Shown piece by piece: positions 1-7,325 of a stretch of DNA of 20,975 nt. Location of the stretch: the NCBI GenBank assembly GCA_947522695.1, contig CANNTX010000020.1:1-20975 (forward strand), in the 5' to 3' direction. The notes under the pieces are model-generated. The model was not told where the DNA came from. It was given only the letters and a program-made list of their open reading frames with translations, and did not search any database. The translations under genes and the position numbers were made by a program. This stretch comes from an uncultured Bacilli bacterium. GTDB lineage: Bacteria; Bacillota_I; Bacilli_A; RF39; UBA660. Each line of letters begins with the position of its first letter. Within the stretch, counting starts at the first letter, position 1.

Positions 1-557
1 AAACATAGCAAGATAGAGGATGACAATATTAATTCTTTAATAAATTCTAGTTTCTTAATTAATAGATAATTTATAAAGATAAATGTGAACATGATAATTA
101 TGTAAATTATGGTAATAAATAAACAATCATATATATTTAGATATATTTTATTAAGTTTTTGATATTCACTTGTCATAAAGATATTGTTATCAATAATTGA
201 ATTAACATCTTTACTATATTTTTCAATTGTTTTTTTGTCTTTGCTATATTTACTTACGATTGTTTTAATCTCATTATAATGATTAATTTTATTACCTCTA
301 ACAATCAAATTAACATCCTTTTTTAAGATATCGATATTATAAAATTGAATTAATTCTTCTTTTAGTTTGTCATTAACTATTATATCATCTAAATTTTGTA
401 AGACATTTGAATAGGCTTTTTGATAGTAATTTATTTTTTCAAGATTTGTTATTATATTATTTGGTCTTAGTTCAATTTGAAGTTCAATAAAAAGAATAAA
501 TATAATTGTTAATAAAAACATGATAAAGGTATTAATATGAACTAATATTTTTTTCAT
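1..557 (-). CDS. Uncharacterised membrane protein, 3' part missing (runs off window)
   Basis: I do not recognise this protein. Translating from the ATG at 557-555 gives an open frame of about 185 codons with no stop before base 1, so the C-terminus is outside the window. A hydrophobic N-terminal helix (about residues 8-26) follows MKKILVHIN. Then comes a Lys/Asp/Asn-rich stretch of about 115 residues that looks helical (for example NLEKINYYQKAYSNVL, KYSKDKKTIEKYSKDV) and is probably outside the membrane. A long hydrophobic stretch from about residue 140 to 165 and another near the window edge suggest two more membrane helices. The start ATG overlaps the TGA stop of the sortase gene as ATGA, so it is probably translated by coupling as the last visible gene of the cpsC-cpsD-cpsB-sortase operon. 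A role in cell-surface polysaccharide or sortase function is inferred from context only. Confidence 0.75.
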   Translation of the reverse strand, partial: MKKILVHINTFIMFLLTIIFILFIELQIELRPNNIITNLEKINYYQKAYSNVLQNLDDIIVNDKLKEELIQFYNIDILKKDVNLIVRGNKINHYNEIKTIVSKYSKDKKTIEKYSKDVNSIIDNNIFMTSEYQKLNKIYLNIYDCLFITIIYIIIMFTFIFINYLLIKKLEFIKELILSSSILLC

Positions 558-1723
558 TGTGCTTCACCTACCCATTTTGTTTTATCAAGTTTTGCATATA
601 TCATTAATCTTTTACTGCCATATAATTCATTATTGGGATAACATGTGTATAAAATTAAATCATAATCTTTTTCTAGTGAATTTAAATCCGTTTCATTAAC
701 TATTTTAGAAGTTTTAACAGTATATTCAAATTTAGCATAATTTGTTTCAATTACAATTTTATTGCCATTTTTTAAATTTGATAAATTTTTAAATATCCCG
801 GTATTATGACCAGATAATACAACTTTATCTTTATCGCCTGGAATGTCATATAAGCTAGATGTTCCAATTCCTTGCTTTAAGATATTAACACTATCTCCAA
901 AATATATATTATCACTTTCGTTATTTAAGTAGATTGTTCCATATTTTGTTCCATATGATGGATATGAAACTATTTTTTTATCAATTACAGTTGTTTCTTG
1001 GTTTGCGATTTTTTCATTAACGTTCATTAATGAGATTACGTCTAATCCTAAACTTATGTTTTCTCTAAATAACACTGTTAATGTTAATAATAATATAGTG
1101 CAATATATTAGACTATTATTTAATAATGGATTTATTTTTAATATTCTTAGAGTTATAAATGCTATTAAAAGGATTATTAATGAGATAATAGTAACTTTAA
1201 TTACTTTATTTATTCCGACATAATTTAACTTTTGAGTTGTTTTTATAACATTAGTTAATACGCCATTATCATATATTTTTACTTCTTCATTATTTTTATC
1301 AATTACTAAATTTGAATCTACTTTAGTTGTTGTTTTAACTTCATTATTTTCTTCTTTTTTATCAGTAATTTTTGGTGAACTCAGAATAATACTATTGGAA
1401 TTGTTATATAGGCTATATAATTCAGATTTAACGTTTGAGGGAATATTTTTTTTACCATCACTACTGCATACATCATAGTTGTTAATTATAGATATAGCTT
1501 TGGAAATATTGCTATAAATAATATCTAAATCGCTACTGCTTACATCTCTTTCATTTAACATTCTAGTATATGAATTTTTAAATCCTTTAATTAATGCTCC
1601 AGTAGATCCGGAACATGTACTGATACTATTAGAAAGAGAAATGATATCTTCTTTTGTTGCTCCATACACAGTAATACTAAATGTTAATATGAAAAAAAGA
1701 ATAGCTAATTTTAAATATTTCAT
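554..1723 (-). CDS. Membrane-anchored sortase with extra N-terminal domain
   Basis: Cysteine transpeptidase that would join a surface molecule to the cell envelope. The 389-residue protein starts with a signal-like helix (residues 1-21, ending VYGA), then an N-terminal region of about 95 residues with Cys37 and Cys86, a Lys/Thr/Asn-rich linker, two membrane helices (about 174-195 and 204-219), and a C-terminal sortase domain (about 250-380). The sortase triad is visible: His306 in LSGHNTGIF, Cys361 in LILYTCYP (the TLxTC position) and Arg372 in SKRLMIYA. The layout resembles class D/E-type sortases; I cannot fix the class by eye. The N-terminal extension ahead of internal membrane helices is unlike a plain sortase. 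Its ATG overlaps the cpsB stop (ATGA), placing it in the capsule regulatory operon. Attachment of the polysaccharide or of pilus-like proteins is possible but not shown; no LPxTG substrate is in the window. Confidence 0.88.
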   Translation of the reverse strand: MKYLKLAILFFILTFSITVYGATKEDIISLSNSISTCSGSTGALIKGFKNSYTRMLNERDVSSSDLDIIYSNISKAISIINNYDVCSSDGKKNIPSNVKSELYSLYNNSNSIILSSPKITDKKEENNEVKTTTKVDSNLVIDKNNEEVKIYDNGVLTNVIKTTQKLNYVGINKVIKVTIISLIILLIAFITLRILKINPLLNNSLIYCTILLLTLTVLFRENISLGLDVISLMNVNEKIANQETTVIDKKIVSYPSYGTKYGTIYLNNESDNIYFGDSVNILKQGIGTSSLYDIPGDKDKVVLSGHNTGIFKNLSNLKNGNKIVIETNYAKFEYTVKTSKIVNETDLNSLEKDYDLILYTCYPNNELYGSKRLMIYAKLDKTKWVGEAQ

Positions 1724-2463
1724 TTAATCCTCTCTTTCTTGAAAAAAGTACTTGTATCCAATATTTTATATGTTTCTATATCTTGGTTATTTATTATTTT
1801 ATCAAAATTTTTAGATAATAAATCTTCTTTTAATTCTTTATTAACTAATTTATCTAAAATTTCATAACATTTTTCTAAATCAGCACAATCATGATGGGTA
1901 TCTGTTCCTAAAACATAAATCATTTGTTTCTTAATTAATAATTCTAAATTTTCTTTAGCACTTTTACCATATTTTCCTAAAAGTGATGTTATATTTCCTT
2001 GAAGTATGCATCCTAAATTTATGTATTCAACTAAGGTATTTAAATCAATGTAGTGATATCTTTCTGGATGAGCAATTATTGGTACTATTCCTTTATTTCT
2101 TAAATTAAATAAAATATCATAAGCTATATCTAATTTTTCTCTTAATGGAAGTTCAACTAATAAATATTTAGAATTATTAATAGTACTAATATTATTATTG
2201 TCTATATTTTCTAATATATTATTATCTATAAAAACTTCGTTACCTAAATATAATTTTATACTGGTTGATTTTTGTAATTCTTCTAATTTTTCTTTTTTAT
2301 TTTTATTATTGCAATTATAATTTGTCCCTATAATATAATGAGGAGTTAAGACAATTTCTGTAACTCCTCTATTACTCATTTCATTTAATATTTTAATACT
2401 TGTTTCGATTGATTCTGAACCATCATCAATTCCAAATATTAAATGATTATGTATGTCTTTCAT
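1720..2463 (-). CDS. cpsB: CpsB/YwqE-type PHP-family protein-tyrosine phosphatase
   Basis: Metal-dependent phosphotyrosine phosphatase of the PHP superfamily that removes phosphate from the CpsD-type kinase and so tunes polysaccharide export and polymerisation. At 247 residues it has the family length. The PHP metal ligands are visible in order: His5 and His7 in DIHNHLIFGIDDG, His42 in LTPHYI, Glu76 in LGNEVF, His132 in IIAHPERY, and Asp188/His190 in LGTDTHHD. It is cytoplasmic, with no membrane segment. The start codon shares one base with the upstream kinase stop (TAATG), and its own stop overlaps the sortase start, so the kinase, phosphatase and sortase are coupled. The gene order cpsC-cpsD-cpsB differs from the cpsB-cpsC-cpsD order of pneumococcus but carries the same three functions. 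Confidence 0.95.
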   Translation of the reverse strand: MKDIHNHLIFGIDDGSESIETSIKILNEMSNRGVTEIVLTPHYIIGTNYNCNNKNKKEKLEELQKSTSIKLYLGNEVFIDNNILENIDNNNISTINNSKYLLVELPLREKLDIAYDILFNLRNKGIVPIIAHPERYHYIDLNTLVEYINLGCILQGNITSLLGKYGKSAKENLELLIKKQMIYVLGTDTHHDCADLEKCYEILDKLVNKELKEDLLSKNFDKIINNQDIETYKILDTSTFFKKERIK

Positions 2464-3128
2464 TAATTATAATATTTACCATAGTAATAATGGTCTTTCT
2501 TATTTTCAAGTTTGTTAACTATAACTCCGGCAATTTTAGCACCACTATTTTCTAAAGCTTTCTTACTTTGTTCTAATAAATCAATTGGTGTTATTTTATA
2601 AGCACTAACTAATACTACTTCATCAGCAAATTTTGTTAGAACTAACGCATCTGTTACGGCATTTATAGGTGGACAATCAATTATAATTAAATCATATTTT
2701 TCTTTTAATAATTCTAATAATTCTTTTGTTTTTTCTGATCCTAGAAGTTCACTTGGATTTGGTGGAACAATTCCGCTTGGAATGACATCTAAATTCTTAA
2801 TTTCAGTTTTACATATATATTTGCTATATTTTTTAACATCTTCTAATAATAATGAAGATAATCCTTTATCTTTATCTAAATTAAATATTTTATGTTGTCT
2901 TCCTTTACGCATATCGGCATCAATAAGAATTGTTTTACAATCTATCATACTAAATGAAGCTGCTAAATTTGCGGAAATAAAACTTTTTCCTTCGCCAGGC
3001 ATTGAACTCGTAATTAGGATAACATTTTTTTCATTGCCAACAAATGTAAATTCTAGGTTTGTCCTTAAAGTTCTTATTGCTTCACTAACATGACTTTTAG
3101 GTCTATTATATACTAGTAACTCATTCAT
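2463..3128 (-). CDS. cpsD: CpsD/YwqD-type bacterial tyrosine kinase (BY-kinase)
   Basis: Cytoplasmic autokinase that works with the CpsC-type membrane protein to control polysaccharide chain length and output. I place the start at the ATG at 3128 (221 residues) because GGAGGT lies at 3141-3136, seven bases upstream; the longer frame from 3158 would start inside cpsC. The protein shows Walker A (SSMPGEGKS, Lys48), the BY-kinase Walker A' (TILIDADMRK, about 66-75), Walker B (IIIDCPP, about 148-154) and a C-terminal tyrosine cluster HYYYGKYYN (Tyr214-216, 219, 220), which is where this family autophosphorylates. The start overlaps the cpsC stop by 8 bp. The three-part Walker signature plus the Tyr tail separates it from MinD/ParA ATPases. 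Confidence 0.96.
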   Translation of the reverse strand: MNELLVYNRPKSHVSEAIRTLRTNLEFTFVGNEKNVILITSSMPGEGKSFISANLAASFSMIDCKTILIDADMRKGRQHKIFNLDKDKGLSSLLLEDVKKYSKYICKTEIKNLDVIPSGIVPPNPSELLGSEKTKELLELLKEKYDLIIIDCPPINAVTDALVLTKFADEVVLVSAYKITPIDLLEQSKKALENSGAKIAGVIVNKLENKKDHYYYGKYYN

Positions 3129-3789
3129 GTTTTCTACCTCCAACAGGAATTGCGCCAATAACTGGAATATTTAACTTTCTTTCAACTTCTTCAGTTGTCT
3201 TAATAGTTGTATCAAAATAGAACATAACAAATACGACTGCTAAACCAAGAACAATTCCAATCATTAAATAAATAGCTATACTTTTAATTAAATTTATATT
3301 ATATGGTTTTTGACTAGCTTCTGCATAATCGATAATTCCAATATTTTGAATATTATATAGTTTAATTACTTCGGCATTAAATACTTTTGCTGTTTCATTA
3401 GCAATATTTTTAGCTAAGTTACTATCTTCATCTTGTACTGTTATTTTAATTATTTCAGTATCATTAACATTGGCAACTGCAATATTTTTTTGAAGTGTTT
3501 CAATATCATAATCTAAACTTAAGTTATCGATAACCTTTCCAACTACTTTTCTACTTTTAATTATTTCTGTATAAGTATCAATTAAGTTTTTATTTAATAT
3601 AATATCATTACTTGTAATTGTATTGTTTTCAGTTGTTAGTAATACAGTTGTATAACTTTTATATTTTGGAACTTTTATAAAAGCATCATAACTAAAACCA
3701 ATTATTAAAACTACAAATACGATAGATAACATTAAAAATATTTTACTTACAAAATAATTAAGCAATTCTTTTAAATCTATTTCTTCCAT
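3121..3789 (-). CDS. cpsC: CpsC/YwqC-type polysaccharide co-polymerase and kinase activator (Wzz family)
   Basis: Membrane protein that sets polysaccharide chain length and activates the CpsD-type kinase. The 222 residues show the Wzz/CpsC layout: a short cytoplasmic N-terminus (MEEIDLKELLNYF), membrane helix 1 (about 14-33), an extracytoplasmic domain of about 130 residues, a KPYNIN segment just before helix 2 (the usual proline-containing motif), helix 2 (about 167-192), and a short cytoplasmic tail (TTEEVERKLNIPVIGAIP) that would contact the kinase. GAGGAG sits 9-10 bases before the ATG. It is the first gene of its operon, directly behind the promoter at 3812-3840. Such proteins usually start capsule operons; here it lies downstream of the biosynthetic genes, split from them by the nuclease array. 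Confidence 0.94.
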   Translation of the reverse strand: MEEIDLKELLNYFVSKIFLMLSIVFVVLIIGFSYDAFIKVPKYKSYTTVLLTTENNTITSNDIILNKNLIDTYTEIIKSRKVVGKVIDNLSLDYDIETLQKNIAVANVNDTEIIKITVQDEDSNLAKNIANETAKVFNAEVIKLYNIQNIGIIDYAEASQKPYNINLIKSIAIYLMIGIVLGLAVVFVMFYFDTTIKTTEEVERKLNIPVIGAIPVGGRKHE

Positions 3790-3811
3790 AATCTTTTACT
3801 CCTCAAGATTA

Positions 3812-3840
3812 ATTATATAATATGTTGTTTTATATTTCAA
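3812..3840 (-). promoter_or_regulatory. Sigma-A type promoter for the cpsC-cpsD-cpsB-sortase operon
   Basis: On the minus strand a TTGAAA box (3840-3835) is separated by exactly 17 bp from a perfect TATAAT (3817-3812). The expected start of transcription, about 7 bases after the -10 box, falls at about 3804, which is the first G of the GAGGAG ribosome site of cpsC (3804-3799). The mRNA would then begin almost at its Shine-Dalgarno sequence, with a leader of only about 15 nt. Confidence 0.75.
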
Positions 3841-3842
3841 TT

Positions 3843-3932
3843 AAAAACAGCCTGTGATTGTAGGAAAAATCGCTTAATCGAATCATATTAAAAACTATTT
3901 TATTTAATGTAATCAAATACTTAAACGGGCTG
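3843..3932 (-). terminator. Possible weak terminator at the end of the nuclease array
   Basis: On the minus strand CAGCC (3932-3928) can pair with GGCTG (3852-3848), which is followed at once by TTTTT (3847-3843). The loop is about 75 nt, far longer than in a normal intrinsic terminator, and the left arm lies in the decayed end of a gene copy. It is the only candidate I see for ending the array transcript. Confidence 0.25.
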
Positions 3933-4076
3933 GTAACTTCTGGCTATAATTCTTTTTTACATACAATTGTGTCCCCACTGGGGACACTTTTTCATTGCTA
4001 AATACTTTATAAAATTGTTTCATTCTAATTAAAGTATGATGATTACATTTTTTACTTACTTCTACAACTATTTTCT
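3921..4076 (-). pseudogene. Remnant of a DUF1016/YhcG-type nuclease gene (unit A')
   Basis: Right after the stop of the first intact copy, about 110 bp on the minus strand match codons 60-95 of that family (reading KIVVEVSKKCNHHTLIRMKQ and on through YKVFSNEKV), including a complete copy of the 19-bp palindrome (3969-3987). The sequence then jumps, in another frame, to the family C-terminus (KRIIARSYQPV, stop at 3923-3921). Both the N-terminal 60 codons and the whole nuclease domain are deleted. It is the downstream edge of the array and cannot make a nuclease. Confidence 0.8.
3969..3987. repeat. 19-bp palindrome H1 (in remnant A')
   Basis: GTGTCCCC, spacer act, GGGGACAC on the plus strand: perfect 8-bp arms, followed by TTTTT. 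It encodes VSPVGT on the minus strand. Confidence 0.9.
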
Positions 4077-4081
4077 TCTTT

Positions 4082-4972
4082 CTATACTAATTCAAACTCT
4101 CTTGATATAATTCTCTTATCACTACAATAATCTATAACAAAATAATCATTTTTCTTACATATTATTATGCCTACTGTTTTGGAATCACTAATTTCTTTTA
4201 TATTTTTATCTATATAATTCATATAGTTTTGAATTTGACCAGTATGTTCTTTTTTTAATTTTGTTGTCTTTAATTCAATAACAACAAAGCATTTATATTT
4301 ATAGTTGTATAAAAGCAAATCAATATAATTATATCTATCACCTAATTTTATAGGATACTCATTCCTAATAAAGCTAAAGCCTGATCCTAGTTCTCTCATA
4401 AAATTATTAATATCTTCTAATATAATTTGTTGTAAAATTTTCTCAGATATTTCCGTGTATTTATTTGTGTTTTTAATTAATATTGGATTCTTTACTAAAT
4501 CAGGTAATAGAGGTTGTTCATTTGCAATAAGTTTTGATTTAGCACTTTCACTTAATCTTTCATATTCTTTTGATTTTATTTTTTCTTCTAATTGTCTTTG
4601 TGTTAAATTGTGTTGTTTTGATATATTTATATAATAAATTATTTCATCGTAATTATTTAATGGTAATAATAACAAATAATGACTCCATGTCAATTGTGTC
4701 AACATTGTTGACACTTTTTCATTGTTAAATACTTTATAAAATTGCTTCATTCTAAATAATGTACGACGATTATATTTTTTACCTACTTCTACAACTAATC
4801 TTTTAGAATATTCATCAATAATATTATCACCATATTTACCACCAGCTTCAGTTAATAATCTCCCAATTTCAAAATAAGTATTTACAGTATTTCTTTCTTT
4901 GGAATAGTCTTTTACTTTACAATATATTTCATTATCTATTATTTTATTTTTTATTTCTTCGTAGTAATTCAT
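4082..4972 (-). CDS. DUF1016/YhcG-type PD-(D/E)XK nuclease, array copy A
   Basis: Predicted nuclease of 296 residues with an N-terminal DUF1016_N (YhcG-type, probably DNA-binding) domain (about 10-140) and a C-terminal YhcG_C PD-(D/E)XK domain (about 165-285). The catalytic core is visible: Asp218 in YIDLLL, Glu233-x-Lys235 in VIELKTTK, then Gln246 in HTGQIQNYMNYID. The substrate is unknown; YhcG relatives have been compared with resolvase-like or restriction-type nucleases. I chose the ATG at 4972 because AAGGA precedes it at the usual distance and every copy starts MNYYE; a longer frame from 5038 would begin inside copy B. Residues 87-92 (VSTMLT) are encoded by palindrome H2. It follows copy B by 13 bp and probably shares its transcript. 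Confidence 0.9.
   Translation of the reverse strand: MNYYEEIKNKIIDNEIYCKVKDYSKERNTVNTYFEIGRLLTEAGGKYGDNIIDEYSKRLVVEVGKKYNRRTLFRMKQFYKVFNNEKVSTMLTQLTWSHYLLLLPLNNYDEIIYYINISKQHNLTQRQLEEKIKSKEYERLSESAKSKLIANEQPLLPDLVKNPILIKNTNKYTEISEKILQQIILEDINNFMRELGSGFSFIRNEYPIKLGDRYNYIDLLLYNYKYKCFVVIELKTTKLKKEHTGQIQNYMNYIDKNIKEISDSKTVGIIICKKNDYFVIDYCSDKRIISREFELV
4696..4714. repeat. 19-bp palindrome H2 (in copy A)
   Basis: GTGTCAAC, spacer att, GTTGACAC on the plus strand: perfect 8-bp arms, followed by TTTTT. It encodes VSTMLT on the minus strand. The inner five bases of each arm differ from H1, but pairing is kept. Confidence 0.9.
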
Positions 4973-4985
4973 TTTGTCCTTCTTT

Positions 4986-5876
4986 CTATAATAATTCAAA
5001 CTCTCTTGATATAATTCTTTTATCGCTACAATATTCAATTATATATTCATTATCCTTTTTACATATAATTATCCCAATAGTTTTATCTTGATTTAATCTT
5101 TTCAATTTTCTATCTATATAGTTCATATAAACTTCAATTTGTCCGATATGTTCTTTCTTTAATTTAGTTACCTTGAGTTCCACTACTACAAAACAGTTAT
5201 ATTCATAATTAAAAAGTAATAAATCAATATAATTATAATTATTTCCTATTTTTATAGGATATTCATTACTGATAAAACAAAAACCAGTTCCTAGTTCTTG
5301 CATAAAATTTTTAATATCTTCTAATATAATTTGTTGTAAAACTTTCTCGGATATTTCAGTATATTTATTTGTGTTTTTAATTAAAATCGGATTTTTTACC
5401 AGGTCCGGTAACGATGGTTGTTCATTTTCTATAAATTTTATTTTAGCACTTTCACTTAATCTTTCATATTCTTTAGATCTAATTCTATATCGTAGTTCTC
5501 TTACTCCAATATTATATTTAATGCAAATATTTAAATAGTACCATAATTTATTTTCATTTTTTATTGGTAACAATTCAACATATTGACTCCATGTTAATTT
5601 GGTCGACACTGTCGACCATTTCTCATCACTAAAAGTCTTATAGTATTGTTTGATTCTTCTAAGTGTTCTTGAATTATACTTTTTACCTACTTCTACAACT
5701 AATCTTTTAGAATATTCATCAATAATATTATCTCCATATTTACCACCAGCTTCGGTTAATAGTCTACCTATTTCAAAATAAGTATTTACAGTATTTCTTT
5801 CTTTTGAATAATCTTTTACTTTAGAGTATATTTCATTATCTATTATTTTATTTTTTATTTCTTCATAATAATTCAT
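4986..5876 (-). CDS. DUF1016/YhcG-type PD-(D/E)XK nuclease, array copy B
   Basis: 296 residues with the same layout as copy A. The N-terminal 68 residues are nearly the same as in A. The segment from about 69 to 135 differs (RTLRRIKQYYKTFSDEKWST and LWYYLNICIKYNIGVRELRY), and the nuclease half returns to near identity, with Asp in YIDLLL, Glu-x-Lys in VVELKVTK and Gln in HIGQIEVYMNYID. Palindrome H3 encodes WSTVST at residues 87-92. The mixture of identical ends and a different middle points to gene conversion or recombination between copies with divergence held in the middle (inference). A ribosome site AAGGA precedes the ATG; the spacer to copy C is 15 bp. Confidence 0.9.
   Translation of the reverse strand: MNYYEEIKNKIIDNEIYSKVKDYSKERNTVNTYFEIGRLLTEAGGKYGDNIIDEYSKRLVVEVGKKYNSRTLRRIKQYYKTFSDEKWSTVSTKLTWSQYVELLPIKNENKLWYYLNICIKYNIGVRELRYRIRSKEYERLSESAKIKFIENEQPSLPDLVKNPILIKNTNKYTEISEKVLQQIILEDIKNFMQELGTGFCFISNEYPIKIGNNYNYIDLLLFNYEYNCFVVVELKVTKLKKEHIGQIEVYMNYIDRKLKRLNQDKTIGIIICKKDNEYIIEYCSDKRIISREFELL
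5600..5618. repeat. 19-bp palindrome H3 (in copy B)
   Basis: TGGTCGAC, spacer act, GTCGACCA on the plus strand: perfect 8-bp arms. It encodes WSTVST on the minus strand. Confidence 0.9.
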
Positions 5877-5891
5877 TTATATTCCTTCTTT

Positions 5892-6782
5892 CTATACTAA
5901 TTCATATTTTCTAGCTATAATTCTTTTATCACTACAATATTCAATAATATATTCATTATCCTTTTTACATATAATTATTCCAATTGTTTTATCTTGATTA
6001 AATCTTTTCAATTTTCTATCTATATAGTTCATATAAACTTCAATTTGTCCGATATGTTCTTTCTTTAATTTAGTTACCTTAAGCTCTATTACTACAAAAC
6101 AGTTATATTCGTAATTAAAAAGTAATAAATCAATATAATTATATTTATTACCTATTTTTATAGGATATTCTTTACCAATATAACTAAATCCACTTCCTAG
6201 TTCTTGCATAAATGAATCTATATTTTCCAATATAATTTGTTGTAAAACTTTTTCAGATATTTCAGTATATTTATTCGTATTCTTAATTAATATTGGATTC
6301 TTTACTAAGTCAGGTAACGATGGTTGTTTATTTGATATAAGTTTTTCTTTTGCATTTTCACTTAATCTTTCATATTCTTTAGATCTAATTCTATTTCTTA
6401 ATTCATTTCTACTTAAATTATTATTAGTTGCTAAAGTTAAATAATATAATAATTTATTTTTATCTTTTATGGATAATAATTCAGTGTAGTGACTCCATGT
6501 TAAATTGGTCGCAAGTGGCGACCAATTCTCGATACTAAATTTTTTATAAAACTGTCTAATTCTTCTTAATGTTCTTGAATTATATTTTTTGCCTACTTCT
6601 ACTATTAATTTTTTAGAATATTCCTCAATAATATTATCACCATATTTACCGCCTGCTTCAGTTAATAATCTACCTATTTCAAAATAGGTAGTTACAGTAT
6701 TTCTTTCTTTTGAATAATCCTTTACCTTACAATATATTTCATTATCTATTATTTTATTTTTTATTTGTTCGTAGTAATTCAT
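5892..6782 (-). CDS. DUF1016/YhcG-type PD-(D/E)XK nuclease, array copy C
   Basis: 296 residues, intact. The PD-(D/E)XK residues are present (YIDLLLF, VIELKVTK, HIGQIEVYMNYID). The middle segment is its own version (RIRQFYKKFSIENWSPLATN, then LTWSHYTELLSIKDKNKLLY). Palindrome H4, with the longest arms of the set (10 bp), encodes WSPLAT. Its C-terminus (RIIARKYELV) differs from the RIISREFELV of A and B and resembles the tail left in remnant A', so A' may derive from a C-like copy. Spacer and ribosome site are as in the other copies; the upstream neighbour is the broken unit D. Confidence 0.9.
   Translation of the reverse strand: MNYYEQIKNKIIDNEIYCKVKDYSKERNTVTTYFEIGRLLTEAGGKYGDNIIEEYSKKLIVEVGKKYNSRTLRRIRQFYKKFSIENWSPLATNLTWSHYTELLSIKDKNKLLYYLTLATNNNLSRNELRNRIRSKEYERLSENAKEKLISNKQPSLPDLVKNPILIKNTNKYTEISEKVLQQIILENIDSFMQELGSGFSYIGKEYPIKIGNKYNYIDLLLFNYEYNCFVVIELKVTKLKKEHIGQIEVYMNYIDRKLKRFNQDKTIGIIICKKDNEYIIEYCSDKRIIARKYELV
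6506..6524. repeat. 19-bp palindrome H4 (in copy C)
   Basis: TGGTCGC and GCGACCA around aagtg on the plus strand. The pairing extends outward to 10-bp arms (6503-6512 with 6518-6527). It encodes WSPLAT on the minus strand. Confidence 0.9.
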
Positions 6783-6941
6783 TTGGTCCTTCTTTCTATA
6801 CTAGTTCAAACTCTCTTGATATAATTCTTTCTCTTAATTATCTAATAAAGATTATTTAGCTTTTACATAATTTAATATAATAGTTTATTACATTAATATT
6901 TTTTAATGGTATTAATTCAGAATAATAACTCCAACTCAATT

Positions 6942-6960
6942 GGTGCGACAACGGCGCACC
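6942..6960. repeat. 19-bp palindrome H5 (in broken unit D, downstream half)
   Basis: GGTGCG pairs with CGCACC; inside, one mismatch (a48-g54) is followed by one more C-G pair, and TTTTT follows on the plus strand. It encodes GAPLSH on the minus strand. The hairpin is kept although the gene around it is broken. Confidence 0.85.
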
Positions 6961-7071
6961 TTTTTGACTCAATAAATAAAATTGTCTGTATCTTTTTAAA
7001 TTTGTTACATTATAACCTTTCTTCTGTTTTTTCAAATTGTAATAATTCACAATAATGACTCTATGTTAATT

Positions 7072-7090
7072 GTGCAGACATTGTCTGCAT
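7072..7090. repeat. 19-bp palindrome H6 (in broken unit D, upstream half)
   Basis: TGCAGAC, spacer att, GTCTGCA on the plus strand: 7-bp perfect arms with one outer mismatch, followed by TTTTTT. On the minus strand the decayed frame reads MQTMSA. It is the second palindrome of the chimeric unit. Confidence 0.88.
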
Positions 7091-7325
7091 TTTTTCATTA
7101 AATAAAAAAATATTTTAACATAAGCCAAAGATTTCTTTTGCTGTATCCTTTTCTAAGTTCATTTGTTAATTTTTTAAAATCTTCACTAATTATTTTTTGA
7201 CCATAATGTTTTCCGGCTTCATTAAGCATTTTTCCTACATTATAATATGTTTCTAAATCTTTACAATTTATTAAATGATTTTTTACTTTTTTATTTCTTC
7301 GTAGTAATTCATTTTGTCCTTCTTT

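Larger units (their letters stand above)
6796..7312 (-). pseudogene. Broken chimeric DUF1016/YhcG gene (unit D) with two palindromes
   Basis: The unit starts like its neighbours (ATG at 7312, MNYYEEIKK) but a deletion of about 30 bp after codon 8 shifts the frame into stops. The shifted frame still reads family sequence (VKNHLINCKDLETYYNVGK, then GKHYGQKIISEDFKKL) to palindrome H6 and LT-stop-SHYCELL. It is then joined to the middle of another copy (GYNVTNLKRYRQFYL, palindrome H5, LSWSYYSELIPLKNINVIN) and, after an internal deletion, to the family tail (RIISREFELV, stop 6798-6796). A 64-codon frame at 6856-7050 that begins with GTG is only a piece of this wreck. No nuclease domain remains. 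It looks like a recombination product of two copies. Confidence 0.85.

Noticed and set aside
2782..3093. 103-codon plus-strand frame opposite cpsD
   Set aside because: It is antisense to the BY-kinase gene, with no ribosome site and no recognisable product; the same holds for the short plus-strand frames near 10740, 11182, 13610, 16786 and 20235.
3843..3932. Riboswitch-type leader before cpsC
   Set aside because: The left part is the decayed end of a DUF1016 copy and the only pairing is 5 bp across a long loop; the cpsC promoter lies downstream of it.
4973..5038. N-terminal extension of nuclease copy A
   Set aside because: It would start inside copy B; all copies start MNYYE with AAGGA before that ATG.
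6856..7050. 64-codon open frame as a separate gene
   Set aside because: It begins with GTG inside a fused copy, has no ribosome site and reads straight through fragments of two DUF1016 copies; it is part of broken unit D.
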